DNA of 64,000 nucleotides from Dryomyza anilis (taxonomy: Eukaryota; Arthropoda; Insecta; Diptera; Dryomyzidae), in contig OX638135.1 of NCBI GenBank assembly GCA_951804985.1, forward strand, positions 40,763,564 to 40,827,563, in the 5' to 3' direction. The notes below the pieces were generated by a model that saw only the letters and a list, made by a program, of their open reading frames with translations, was not told where the DNA came from and searched no databases. Both the position numbers and the translations under genes were made by a program. Below, piece after piece: positions 32,715 through 43,349 of the stretch (its first letter is position 1; each line of letters opens with the position of its first letter).

Positions 32715-34700
32715 AATATATTTTATATTTTATATTTTATATTTTATATTTTATATTTTATATTTTATATTTTATATTTTATATTTTATATTTTATATTT
32801 TATATTTTATATTTTATATTTTATATTTTATATTTTATATTTTATATTTTATATTTTATATTTTATATTTTATATTTTATATTTTATATTTTATATTTTA
32901 TATTTTATATTTTATATTTTATATTTTATATTTTATATTTTATATTTTATATTTTATATTTTATATTTTATATTTTATATTTTATATTTTATATTTTATA
33001 TTTTATATTTTATATTTTATATTTTATATTTTATATTTTATATTTTATATTTTATATTTTATATTTTATATTTTATATTTTATATTTTATATTTTATATT
33101 TTATATTTTATATTTTATATTTTATATTTTATATTTTATATTTTATATTTTATATTTTATATTTTATATTTTATATTTTATATTTTATATTTTATATTTT
33201 ATATTTTATATTTTATATTTTATATTTTATATTTTATATTTTATATTTTATATTTTATATTTTATATTTTATATTTTATATTTTATATTTTATATTTTAT
33301 ATTTTATATTTTATATTTTATATTTTATATTTTATATTTTATATTTTATATTTTATATTTTATATTTTATATTTTATATTTTATATTTTATATTTTATAT
33401 TTTATATTTTATATTTTATATTTTATATTTTATATTTTATATTTTATATTTTATATTTTATATTTTATATTTTATATTTTATATTTTATATTTTATATTT
33501 TATATTTTATATTTTATATTTTATATTTTATATTTTATATTTTATATTTTATATTTTATATTTTATATTTTATATTTTATATTTTATATTTTATATTTTA
33601 TATTTTATATTTTATATTTTATATTTTATATTTTATATTTTATATTTTATATTTTATATTTTATATTTTATATTTTATATTTTATATTTTATATTTTATA
33701 TTTTATATTTTATATTTTATATTTTATATTTTATATTTTATATTTTATATTTTATATTTTATATTTTATATTTTATATTTTATATTTTATATTTTATATT
33801 TTATATTTTATATTTTATATTTTATATTTTATATTTTATATTTTATATTTTATATTTTATATTTTATATTTTATATTTTATATTTTATATTTTATATTTT
33901 ATATTTTATATTTTATATTTTATATTTTATATTTTATATTTTATATTTTATATTTTATATTTTATATTTTATATTTTATATTTTATATTTTATATTTTAT
34001 ATTTTATATTTTATATTTTATATTTTATATTTTATATTTTATATTTTATATTTTATATTTTATATTTTATATTTTATATTTTATATTTTATATTTTATAT
34101 TTTATATTTTATATTTTATATTTTATATTTTATATTTTATATTTTATATTTTATATTTTATATTTTATATTTTATATTTTATATTTTATATTTTATATTT
34201 TATATTTTATATTTTATATTTTATATTTTATATTTTATATTTTATATTTTATATTTTATATTTTATATTTTATATTTTATATTTTATATTTTATATTTTA
34301 TATTTTATATTTTATATTTTATATTTTATATTTTATATTTTATATTTTATATTTTATATTTTATATTTTATATTTTATATTTTATATTTTATATTTTATA
34401 TTTTATATTTTATATTTTATATTTTATATTTTATATTTTATATTTTATATTTTATATTTTATATTTTATATTTTATATTTTATATTTTATATTTTATATT
34501 TTATATTTTATATTTTATATTTTATATTTTATATTTTATATTTTATATTTTATATTTTATATTTTATATTTTATATTTTATATTTTATATTTTATATTTT
34601 ATATTTTATATTTTATATTTTATATTTTATATTTTATATTTTATATTTTATATTTTATATTTTATATTTTATATTTTATATTTTATATTTTATATTTTAT
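32715..34700. repeat. Perfect heptamer satellite (TATTTTA)n, about 283 units
   Basis: About 1,985 bp made only of the 7-bp unit TATTTTA. I saw no substitution or phase slip by eye. Translation of the plus strand gives an endless ILYFIFY heptapeptide, an artefact of 21-nt periodicity rather than a gene. It ends exactly where the R1-like LINE begins. Confidence 0.97.
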
Positions 34701-34734
34701 TGATGTGCTCAACGAATGGGTGAGGGAAACCAAC

Positions 34735-35310
34735 GACACCCTTCTTGCGAAAAACCGTCCGGTTAATCGCAAGAAAGTGAATTGGTGGACCCTAGAGCTC
34801 ACGGTGAAGGGCGTTCCGTGGTAGGAGGGCGGTTGTCGTTGGTGTCAATAAAACTGTTGGTGTGAACGTTGTGCGCGAGTGTCCGCAGGGGTCCATCAGT
34901 GGTCCACTTATTTGGAACATGATGATGGACCCGCTTCAGAGGGAGCTTGAGCGCACGTTCGAGTGTGTGGCATACGCGGATGATCTACTCATTTTGGTGA
35001 GAGGTCAGTCCAGGGCTGATATTGAGCAGAAGGCCAATGAAGCAGTGTTGCAGTAGATAAAACAGTGACAATGCTGCTAAAAGGCAAGTTGTCATTGAAT
35101 CGTCCACCGCTCATCCTGGCTAATGGTATCAGTCTCAAGTATGCGACTGAAGTCAAGTACTTGGGACCTACTATGAAAGAACGGATGAATTTTACACCCC
35201 ACCTGGAGAGGGTACGTGGCCGTTTGGTTGGCGTAGTAGGGCAACTGCGTCGTGTTCTTCGTAGTGATAGGGGCCTTAGTAGACGCTCTGTTAGGATCAT
35301 ATAATGCGGG
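34735..35310 (+). pseudogene. R1-like reverse transcriptase C-terminal part
   Basis: The ORF at 34862-35056 carries CPQGSISGPLIWNMMMDPLQ and the catalytic YADD (FECVAYADDLLILV). A stop at 35054-35056 separates it from 35065-35304, which continues with MLLKGKLSLNRPP, YATEVKYLG and the thumb helices. The N-terminal RT motifs are absent; 34701-34820 (EWVRETNDTLLAKNR) is the remainder of the upstream part in another frame. Confidence 0.8.
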
Positions 35311-35399
35311 CTGTTCGCTGCTTGCGCAACGTTTGGTGCGTCAGTATGGAACGAAACAGTCACGACTGCTGTAGGCTATCGTAAGATACTGTCTTGTCA

Positions 35400-36020
35400 A
35401 CGTGTGGTCTTGCTAGCGTGTATGTCTGTCCGCCGCACGGTCTCTACAGAGGCCTTGCACGTGCTGATGGGGGTAGTCCCACTTGATCTGGATGTGATAT
35501 CTAAAAGTATTACTTACAGAATCAAAAGGGAAATAGCGCTTCGGGACAGCGACTAGCAGATTAATGTCGATGCCAGTCTACAAAAGAACAGAAGATTGTG
35601 TTGCGGGAGGAGGTCCTGTCTAGGTGGCAATCTAGATGGGACGGGAGTTGAAGTGACCGGACAACTTATTCGTTCATTAGCGACGTCAGGTTTTGTAGGA
35701 AATTGCCCTAAATTTGACTTCGGTTTGAGTTTGGGATTCCTCCTTACTGGGCATGGCTCATTGAATGAGTATTTGTTTCGACGCACTTTGAGTGCAACTG
35801 AGTGTTGTGCGTGCGGTGCTGTAGAGGACAGCGTTCACATTACCTGTGACTGACCGCTATACGAAGACATTTGCGGTGAATTCCGCGAGTTGTTTGATAG
35901 TGGGACGATTGAGATTGGTAGCATACTCTCCACCGGAGAGTGTGTTGATAGTCTTAATCGTTTTGCGTGTGAGGTCTTCACGAGGCGTCGTAGGAGCAGA
36001 TAGATGGGTGTTAACATGTC
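35400..36020 (+). pseudogene. R1-like C-terminal domain with zinc knuckle
   Basis: The frame reads LHVLMGVVPLDLDVISKSI, then LRREVLSRWQ-like text broken by frameshifts, then 35596-35853 with FVGNCPKFDFGLSFLLTGHG-like wording and the CCACGAVEDSVHITCD motif. Downstream in a shifted frame comes CPLYED... to the end of the protein. This is the usual end of R1-type Pol. Confidence 0.7.
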
Positions 36021-36534
36021 AGCCACCAGTCCTGAGCTATATGGAGCTCAACTAGTAGTAGTTACGTAAGTGGCTACGAAGTCTGACCGGAGCCTTTAAT
36101 CTGGTACCACGGGTAAGCAGAAGCCCCTGAACATCTAGGTGCTGCCCTGTGTTTATCCTGCTTTTGCGGTTGGCCCTTCGGGAGCTACTACAGCCACTAC
36201 GAGGCTGTGGTTACTACCAAAATTTACGCGGGTAGAGTATTTTGCTCGGCGTGGAGTTCCGTCTTTCTCACCCATTTCCACTTTCTGATCCATAGAATCG
36301 TAGAGGATTAGATAGTCTCGCCCCTCACCAAGAGGTATGTTATGTCCACATGCATAACTTTAAATTCGTACCTGCAGAGGGTACGTGTACCCTTCAATGG
36401 GGCGGTGGCTGACGCATTAAATTAGTCGGTGTTAAGAGCACTGTGGGTTAGGTCTGTCACAGCAGGAACCTACATAAAAACCAGCATATTATTATTATGT
36501 TCCAGAATGCGATAGAAATAGTTACACAGGGGTT

Positions 36535-36702
36535 ATGGCGGAAGTGCAACGCAAATATGGCAGTGATCACATGAAGCAGATCTACAGGATGGTGCTGAAG
36601 GACAGAATGCAACATTGTGAAACATTGCAGGCGTATGCAGCGGACGTTGAGCAGCTTGCGCATTTGTCGTATGCAGATTCATCGAGTGATGAAATCTGCT
36701 AG
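36535..36702 (+). pseudogene. Small Ty3/gypsy Gag fragment
   Basis: A 55-residue ORF, MAEVQRKYGSDHMKQIYRM through ETLQAYAADVEQLAHLSYAD, matches the capsid C-terminal portion of insect Ty3/gypsy Gag (RYGS.H..Q.Y...LK.R.Q...ETLQ..A.D.E.LAHLAY). There is no other part of that element nearby, so it is an isolated relic. Confidence 0.6.
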
Positions 36703-36709
36703 TGTTAGG

Positions 36710-37225
36710 CTAGGTGTGCTTATTTTTACTATTTACTAATTAGATGATATCTTTAATAATAAGTGTGATATATCATTTTAAAGATAATTGTATGTGCAAT
36801 AAATCAAAAATGTTATTTAAAACTCGTTAGAATAAAATTAGAAAATTTTCGACAGTTAATATTACTGTAATAAAAAATAATCAACATTTTATGTGTTTGG
36901 CAAGCCATGGAACTGTAACGGTTTACTAAAAATTAATATTTTTAAAAAACATAATTTTAGAAAGTAATTTAAAGTTAAGTAAAAAATAAAATGTAGTGAT
37001 ATATTTTTTATACTTGAAGGAATATTTATTTAAAGTTCATAAATGTCATATAACCTCTTTGCGCAATATCAGAGGATCAATATTTTTTTTGCTTAAATGC
37101 TTGTTAAAAATTATTTATTTTTATTAATTTAAAAAACATGATTTTGATAATTTTATTCAATCCTCTTTTTCAGAAGTTTATAGTTAATCATAATATAATA
37201 ATATGATAATAATCTTAATATGATC
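36710..37225. other. AT-rich DNA, no feature recognised
   Basis: About 500 bp with no ORF, transposon terminus or tandem array. Confidence 0.5.
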
Positions 37226-37227
37226 AC

Positions 37228-37680
37228 TGGTCACGTAGGACCATAGTATGGTTGTATGAAATCAAAATACGATCACTGAGGACCAGGAATCATAATATTG
37301 TCACTGACAACCACTATATGGTTGTACGAAATTTGGATATGGACACTGACAACCATAGTATGGTTATGTGGAATCATAATATGGTCACACACAACCGTAG
37401 TATTGTTGTATAGAATCTAAATATGGTCACTGATGACCATATTATGGTTGTGTGAAATCGCATACAGCCACTGATGACCATAGTTTTGTTGTGCGAAATC
37501 ATAATATGGCCACGGTTGACCATATTATTGTTGTATACCATGGTTATACGGTCACTGACAAAAGTATAGTTGCGTGAAATTGTAATATTGTCACTGAGTA
37601 TCATATTAAGGTTGATAATATTGTCATTGAGGATTATATTAGACATAATATATGATTACCTACAACCATAACCCCAATCA
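37228..37680. repeat. Degenerate minisatellite, about 41-43-bp unit
   Basis: The unit is roughly gatgaccatagtatggttg plus tgaaatcataatatggtcac. It repeats about ten times with drift. Each unit holds a small palindrome ACCATA.TATGGT. The minus ORF across it is a by-product of the periodicity. Confidence 0.82.
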
Positions 37681-37939
37681 TAGTATAATGCCCTTCAAAT
37701 TTGATCACAACTGCCATGTTTTAACCCGGGTTTTACGGTTATTTGAACAACCCGAGTATTACCCGAGGTTTCTAGCGTCCGGGTACCCGGGTACTCGAAA
37801 ATACTCTTATGAAATCGAGAGCCCTGCTTAAAGCACAGCATTTTGCTTTTGTCGAATATCCTTGAAACATAACGTATAGGAAAAAACTGAAAACGCCATT
37901 ATTTTTATAATGTTGAAATTCATAAGAATATATTTTATA

Positions 37940-38055
37940 CCGAATTTCGATTTTTTTTGTGAACCACATGTCTTTCGCCGGAAAACATTATTATCATGTA
38001 TTTGAGCATGATATCAATATATATTTGACCAAACAGTTTACCTATGCACGTATAT
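37940..38055 (-). repeat. Fragment of mini-me-like repeat
   Basis: CCGAATTTCGATTTTTTTTG and GTGAACCACATGTCTTTCGC through TTTGACCAAACAGTTTACC match the middle part of copy C (38840-38965). Both ends are lost. Confidence 0.65.
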
Positions 38056-38608
38056 GAAGCTAACGAAATACTTTCAACAGAAAAATTTAATAATTTGTGG
38101 AGATCTTTAATTACATGAGAAAAAAATGGCATTTAGGGGGGTAGAAGTCTGAAAATAGTGATCACTCATCGAAGGTGACCTCGGAGGTCAATTCAACGTA
38201 TGGGACAAATGTGTTAACCGTTGAGACATTTTCAACGGTATTTAAAACTTCATGATCGGACATCAAATAACAAAGCTATAATGAAAAACGGTTTTGGCGG
38301 GTTCCAAAACAAATTTTTTTGTTTTGTTTTTAACACTTTTACGAGATAATCTTTCATTTTAGGGGCGGACTTTCAAAAAAATTTTTTTTGTATGGAGACC
38401 GACCCGGTCTAATGTGCATGCAACGTAATAACTAAAAAATGTTTTTTTATTATTTTGATTAATGAGCGGATCTGAGGTAATTTTATTATATAAGGACCCC
38501 CAACATACTATTTGCCAAAGAGAGAATAAAAGTTTTCTAATTAGTAGCGTTAAAATTCGAAAAAACGAGGGTTATAGAAAAACGTTGGGACTATGGTGTC
38601 AATGTAAA

Positions 38609-39308
38609 CCAGTTGGGAAGGTTAGATCACATGGGAAATTTTAAAGTAGGTGTAATTATGATAGTTAGGATTATCAAAATTATAGTCGGTCTAAGCCGAC
38701 TATAAATACCCTACACATATGTGTGGCTACCATTCAAAGTGATATATAGGTCACCAGGGTATACGAATCCTGAAAATAACTACAAACATTCAATCGCTGA
38801 AGAATTTCCATTCATTTGATACCCATATTTACAAATGGGTAGGTGTACCGAATTTCGATTTTTTTTTTGTGAACCACATTTTTTGCCGGAAAACATTTTT
38901 ATAATGTATTTGAGCATGATATCAATATATCTTTGACCAAAAAAGTTTACCTAAGCACGTATACATAAAAATTGATCTTTATATGTACATTTTATATGAG
39001 GTATTTGAACATAAGTGGTCGGATCATAGATCACAATGGACCGATCTCGCCAATTTTTTCGCACATACAGCGTAGGTATATTAGTAATCTAAGTTATAAG
39101 TTTCATTTATCTAGCTCTTCAATTTTAAAAGTAGTAGGGATTTCAACAGACAGACAGACGGACAGACGGAGATCGCTAAATCGACTCAGGAGGTCATGCT
39201 GATCAAGAATATATATACTTTTCCATACCGGAGATGCTTCCTTCTGGGTGTTACAAACGGCGTACCAAACTGAATATACCCTTTCACTCTTAGTGTAGGG
39301 TATAAAAA
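38609..39308 (-). repeat. mini-me-like dispersed repeat, copy C, full length
   Basis: Reverse complement of copy B over its whole length, from the CCCAACTGG end on the left to the CCCTACACTAAGAG start on the right (39306). It includes the CCGACTATA hairpin and GTCT run. Similarity to copy B is high, which suggests fairly recent spread. Confidence 0.85.
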
Positions 39309-39631
39309 ATTAGCCTGCTCATGATAAACAACATTGCTGAAGAAAACCAACCTGTATCTTTTGAAACTAAAATATGTTTATACTGTCTTTATACTCCCTA
39401 TCATCTCCCATATCAGCAACCCCATGTTACCTATAAATCATTACTAATCGAAAGATGGAATAGAATGTTTCACATTTGTTGCACTGTGTTATCAGAAATA
39501 AGTTAGGGCGAAGGAATGATATCGTTCACAGTCTTTGGCAAAAATATGCAAAGAAATGCAATAATGGATGAAATTTGAATGAAAATGGTAATTTTTGTAA
39601 TATAGTTACTCAAAATGCAAAGCCGGAATTT

Positions 39632-40228
39632 TTATACCCTACACTTATAAGGTACAGGGTATATTAACTTTGTGCATATATTGTAACGCCCCTTAGGAGG
39701 CGTTTCCGGTAAGGAAAAGTATATATATTCTTGATCAGCATCACTACCCGAGTCCGTTTAGCCATGTCCGTCTGTCTGTCTTGCTGTCTTGCTGTCTGAC
39801 CGGATATATTATGAAATTTGGTTTCAATACGTTTTAGCAAAAAAATGGTTCGGAGTTTGGATTTGAGCAAAATCGGTCAACGGACACGCCCACCTCACAT
39901 ACAACTCATTTATATATTACTATTTAGGAACGAATAACTCGAAGAGCATTACATATATATTTATAAAATTTAAAACATATTGTTAGAATTCGCTTAAAAA
40001 TATATTTTTCAAAAATGGGCGTGATTCGCCCACATTTGAATTTTTTTCATTTTTTACCGATTTTTTGTAGTGGAAATGTTAGTCGTAAATTATTAAAAAT
40101 TATCCCACCAAATTATACCACTAATATATTCACCAAGAGTGTAGGGTATTCTATAGTCGGGCTCGACCGACTATAAAAGTCCGCCCCATATGACCGAACT
40201 TACCCATGTGATCTAACTTTCCCAACTC
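39632..40228 (+). repeat. Diverged mini-me-like repeat, subfamily D
   Basis: Same architecture as copies A-C: TATACCCTACACTTATAAGG start, TATATATATTCTTGATCAGC, a GTCTGTC run, and a TATAGTCGGGCTCGACCGAC hairpin near the end. The interior differs (CAAAATCGGTCAACGGAC and CACGCCCAC phrases). A 3' scrap of this subfamily lies at 51489-51560 in reverse. Confidence 0.75.
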
Positions 40229-40804
40229 GTTTTTTTTTTTAATTTTGACTACATTTTTTTAAATTTTTACCACATTGACAATGATCAGAAATATGTTCGT
40301 GCGCACGATTTTTTAACCTGTATATATTTAAACCATGTGAAGAATTAATGCATTTTTTTATTATTTTTTGCATTTGTGTTTTTTATTAATTGTTTAGTGC
40401 CTCTCTCTTCATATAAATACAAAATATCAAATAAATAAATTTAAAATAAAAGTAGTAGTATTTCAGTACTACTTTCTTGTATACAGGAACAAAGCGGAGG
40501 CTACTTTTTCTTTAGTACACCGAAGAAAAAATAATTACCTTAATTAATTTTCGAATTTTAGTCTTTTTTTTAAATTTATATATATTGTATTAACGAAATA
40601 AAATTTAGGTAATAAATTGAACTTAATACATTTTATATTTTTTAATTACTTTGGTAATAAAAATAACATAACAAACTTTTTATTAAGTATGAAATTAATA
40701 ATAAATGTAATAAAAGTAAATAATTTATTATTTTGGACATGTTTTACATACGTAATAGTTTTTAATAACAAGTTTTTTTTTGTAATTTTTATTACGTACG
40801 TCAC

Positions 40805-41072
40805 ACACGAACAAGCGGACATTTGTATGAAAATGTCGTACACGATTCCCATATTAAAGAAGAGTACCAGACATGGTCTACTGGTCAAGCACTAAAACAA
40901 ATCTCAGGTAGTCGCTAATTATGTAGCTGTTGCAGACGGACCAGCCAGCACCCCAGTAGGTCATGTCTTGTACCCGTCTTTAATGTTGGGTACAAAACAT
41001 TGAAGAAACTTGGGGGACACGTATATGGGAATCGTGTACGACAGTTTCATACAAATGTTCGCTTGTTCGTGT
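40805..41072. repeat. Long imperfect hairpin with 49-50-bp arms
   Basis: Left arm 40805-40853 (ACACGAACAAGCGG...) pairs with right arm 41023-41072, with only about two mismatches, across a 169-bp GC-richer spacer. The outer ends are not flanked by an obvious target duplication. Candidates are a MITE with a long stem or a hairpin precursor of small RNA. Nothing codes. Confidence 0.8.
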
Positions 41073-41357
41073 ATGCCAAATTAAGCGACTTTGTCGTTCG
41101 TTGACGAACATATGGGAGCACCGTCCATGAGATTGTCGTCGACGAATATATGGGTGACATTATTGTAAAGCTCATCGGTGACACATCTTTAGCGACACTA
41201 GCGCTGAAATTATCGTCGACTAATATTTGTGGGACATTACGATCGTGCTAACAATTAAAACACTGTCGTCCGAATTGTCGTGACTTGGTATATGAAAATA
41301 AAAAAAAAATGTTTTTGTATTTATTATATTCAATTTATAATTTTTCTATAATTTTTT

Positions 41358-41595
41358 ATCGTCGTTGTAGAACGAAAAGTCACCAAATACATTTTCAAAA
41401 TGCCAAATATTGATTTACAAAAACTTTATATATCTGCCAATTTTTAATCGATGATCTCAAGAAAATGTAAATCTATGAATTGATATTTCAACTCTAAAAA
41501 TTCATCAATTACTTTTTGTAATGTTAAACAACAAACTCGAAATTTAAGTTTTTCATAAAGATGTATTTGGTGACTTTTCGTTCTACAACGACGAT
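41358..41595. mobile_element. MITE with 36-bp terminal inverted repeats
   Basis: ATCGTCGTTGTAGAACGAAA at the left is mirrored at the right (...TTTCGTTCTACAACGACGAT), about 36 bp in all, with TA at both outer flanks. 238 bp, AT-rich interior, no ORF. A related scrap occurs at about 29438-29460. Confidence 0.82.
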
Positions 41596-41698
41596 ATTAA
41601 CTTTTTTAATTTATTTTTATTATTGCTGTAGTTTATCAACCAGGCTATTTTAGAAAAGATCTGCTACAATTTTAGCCTCAGATTTTTTATATTATCAA

Positions 41699-42227
41699 CC
41701 AGTGGCAAGATGTTATAACTTAATATATTTCGAAGTTTGACTAGTTTTCCTTTCTTTAAAATTTCCATTTTAGTTATTATCGTTTCTCTATCACAACCTA
41801 AATTTGAAGTGATATTTTATCGAAAATATCGCCTGTCGAAAGTGCTATAACATACTGGTTTTCAACATATTGTCGAACTTCGACCTAATAATAATAATAG
41901 TTTGGTGCTAGAGTCCTATATAAAATTTCGGCCGAGCTCTCTCACCATTTGAGCTGTGCGTGTTATATTTGTACTTAACGTGGTGGGACCCCTACAGCCA
42001 AATTCGAACGGCGGGTGAGAGCTTTTCATAGGCAATGGCTTTACTCTCGTAGGTTTGCCATTTACTGACGAGAGGTAGCGCGGTAAAGAAAAATGTTTCT
42101 ATGAAAATATGTTGTTAGTCCAGTCCAGGCTTGAACCGGGGACCTTTCGTCTCGCAGTCCAATGCACTAACCACTGAACTACCGCGGCTACTTAGACCTA
42201 TGTGAAGTTATAACTTCTTGCCACTGG
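41699..42227. mobile_element. hAT-like MITE hosting a SINE
   Basis: CCAGTGGCAAGATGTTATAA at 41699 and its near-reverse complement TTATAACTTCTTGCCACTGG ending at 42227 form about 22-bp inverted ends of CAGTGGC type. An 8-bp duplication was not found. Most of the interior is the SINE at 41888-42192. Confidence 0.6.
41888..42192 (-). mobile_element. tRNA-derived SINE copy
   Basis: Same family and orientation as 13227-13553: tRNA head at the right (GTAGCCGCGGTAGTTCAGTG, then GGTTCAAGCC), identical body phrases (GAGAGGTAGCGCGGTA, CGGCCGAGCTCTCTCACC in plus orientation) and an (ATT)n tail at the left. A short gaccta repeat flanks it. Confidence 0.85.
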
Positions 42228-42420
42228 AAATATTAAAGAAAAACTATTTATATGAAATTTTAAGTATATTCTTCAATAATTCTTTCACGATGTAATGAAT
42301 ATTTATTTCATGCAGGATGCTGTCAACGATGATTTAAGCGACAACGTCTTGCGTGCACATTTAAAAATGTCTTTAAGATGTTTTTGACGAATTTGTCGTA
42401 AAAGTGCTTTTGTCCAACTG

Positions 42421-42533
42421 GTATATTTGTACTCAAAGTGGTGGGTCTTACAATGGAACCTTTCGACTCGTAGTCCAATGCAACAGCTGCTTTTGGCTCG
42501 TAGACCAATGCAGTAACCAATTAAGCTATCGAC
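42421..42533 (-). repeat. SINE fragment, target of the hAT insertion
   Basis: ATTTGTACTCAAAGTGGTGG and TTTCGACTCGTAGTCCAATG match SINE body and head with the middle deleted, and a second partial head follows. The hAT at 42542 inserted at its edge. Confidence 0.6.
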
Positions 42534-42937
42534 GTTGTACACAGTGTTGCCAGTTTAGCCGATTTCCGGAAAAATTTAGCCGGTTATTTAATTATTTAGC
42601 CGGAAAATAATGGAAAAATGTTTAGCCGTTTTTGTTATTTTTTAGCCGGATTTAGCCGGAGCTGGCAATACAGACTAATCTATCTGAGAAATTATTATTT
42701 TATTTCTATTTTCTATATTGTTTTTAAATTCATTATAAAGATCACCCTGTGAAATATTCTAATCAGAAATTCCCGAATAACTGACGTTAGTTATTTATCT
42801 ATTTTTCGTAACATTCGTTTGGATATTTTCTTTCGCTTCGGACGTTGTTGTGTTGACATGCGGAAAAATGGAAAAGTAATGTGCATTAAAAGGAAAGAAA
42901 ATATAATTTATACTTTTTGTTTAAATATCTGACACGA

Positions 42938-43349
42938 ATGGCAAATAATGATAATGCAGTTGATTCATCTGATTCAAGTAATTCTTCTGATGAACCTAGT
43001 ACGTCTCATAAAAAGAAAAGGTGTTACGATTTGTTATATTTTGCTGAATTTTTAATAACAAAACTCTTCTAGAAAATATAACCAGAATGTTCGTTGCAAA
43101 TGGATAAACGATAAAAGGTTTAAAAGTTGGATAGAACTTCGAAACAATGACTTATTTTGTAAATACTGTGGCTGCAAACTAAGACCAAAACTTTGCGGCT
43201 TGCTGTTCAACTCAAAAACTAAAAAACATGTTGAATCCATGTCTCCGTTTGCATGTGGAACGCAAATGGCGACACCGTTTAAGACCATGAAGGCAACTCA
43301 TTGCATACAGGGCGCGGAATTGACGAACGCAATCTATGTGGCTGCGCAT
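42938..43349 (+). pseudogene. hAT transposase N-terminal exons (zinc finger)
   Basis: An ATG at 42938 opens an acidic Ser/Asp-rich leader ending in HKKKR. A likely 52-bp intron runs from a GTGTTA donor at about 43021 to a TTCTAG acceptor at 43072. The next exon reads KWINDKRFKSWIELRNNDLF, then CKYCGCKLRP ... HVES, a Cys2-His type finger like those at the N-terminus of ZNF862-like hAT proteins, and goes on to ELTNAIYVAAH, where the nested hAT interrupts it. After that element (45766 on) the frame continues with SIDHLSTMQKHIFSDSK past one stop. Confidence 0.7.

Larger units (their letters stand above)
34701..36450 (+). mobile_element. 5'-truncated R1-like LINE fragment
   Basis: From the satellite junction onward, several plus frames give an R1-clade RT C-terminal half (CPQGSISGPLIWN, VAYADDLLIL), a thumb region (LKYATEVKYLGPTM, LERVRGRLVGVVGQLRRVLRSD) and a terminal CCHC-like motif (CCACGAVEDSVHITC...). 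This is followed by about 400 bp of GC-richer 3' UTR. Several frameshifts and stops kill it. R1 elements normally target 28S rDNA; none is visible here. Confidence 0.78.

Noticed and set aside
32677..34824. 715-residue open frame of repeated ILYFIFY heptapeptides
   Set aside because: It is the translation of a 7-bp satellite; any frame lacking TAA/TAG/TGA in that repeat stays open. Not a protein.
37374..37646. 90-residue minus ORF
   Set aside because: Follows the minisatellite period; composition shows no protein-like conservation between units.
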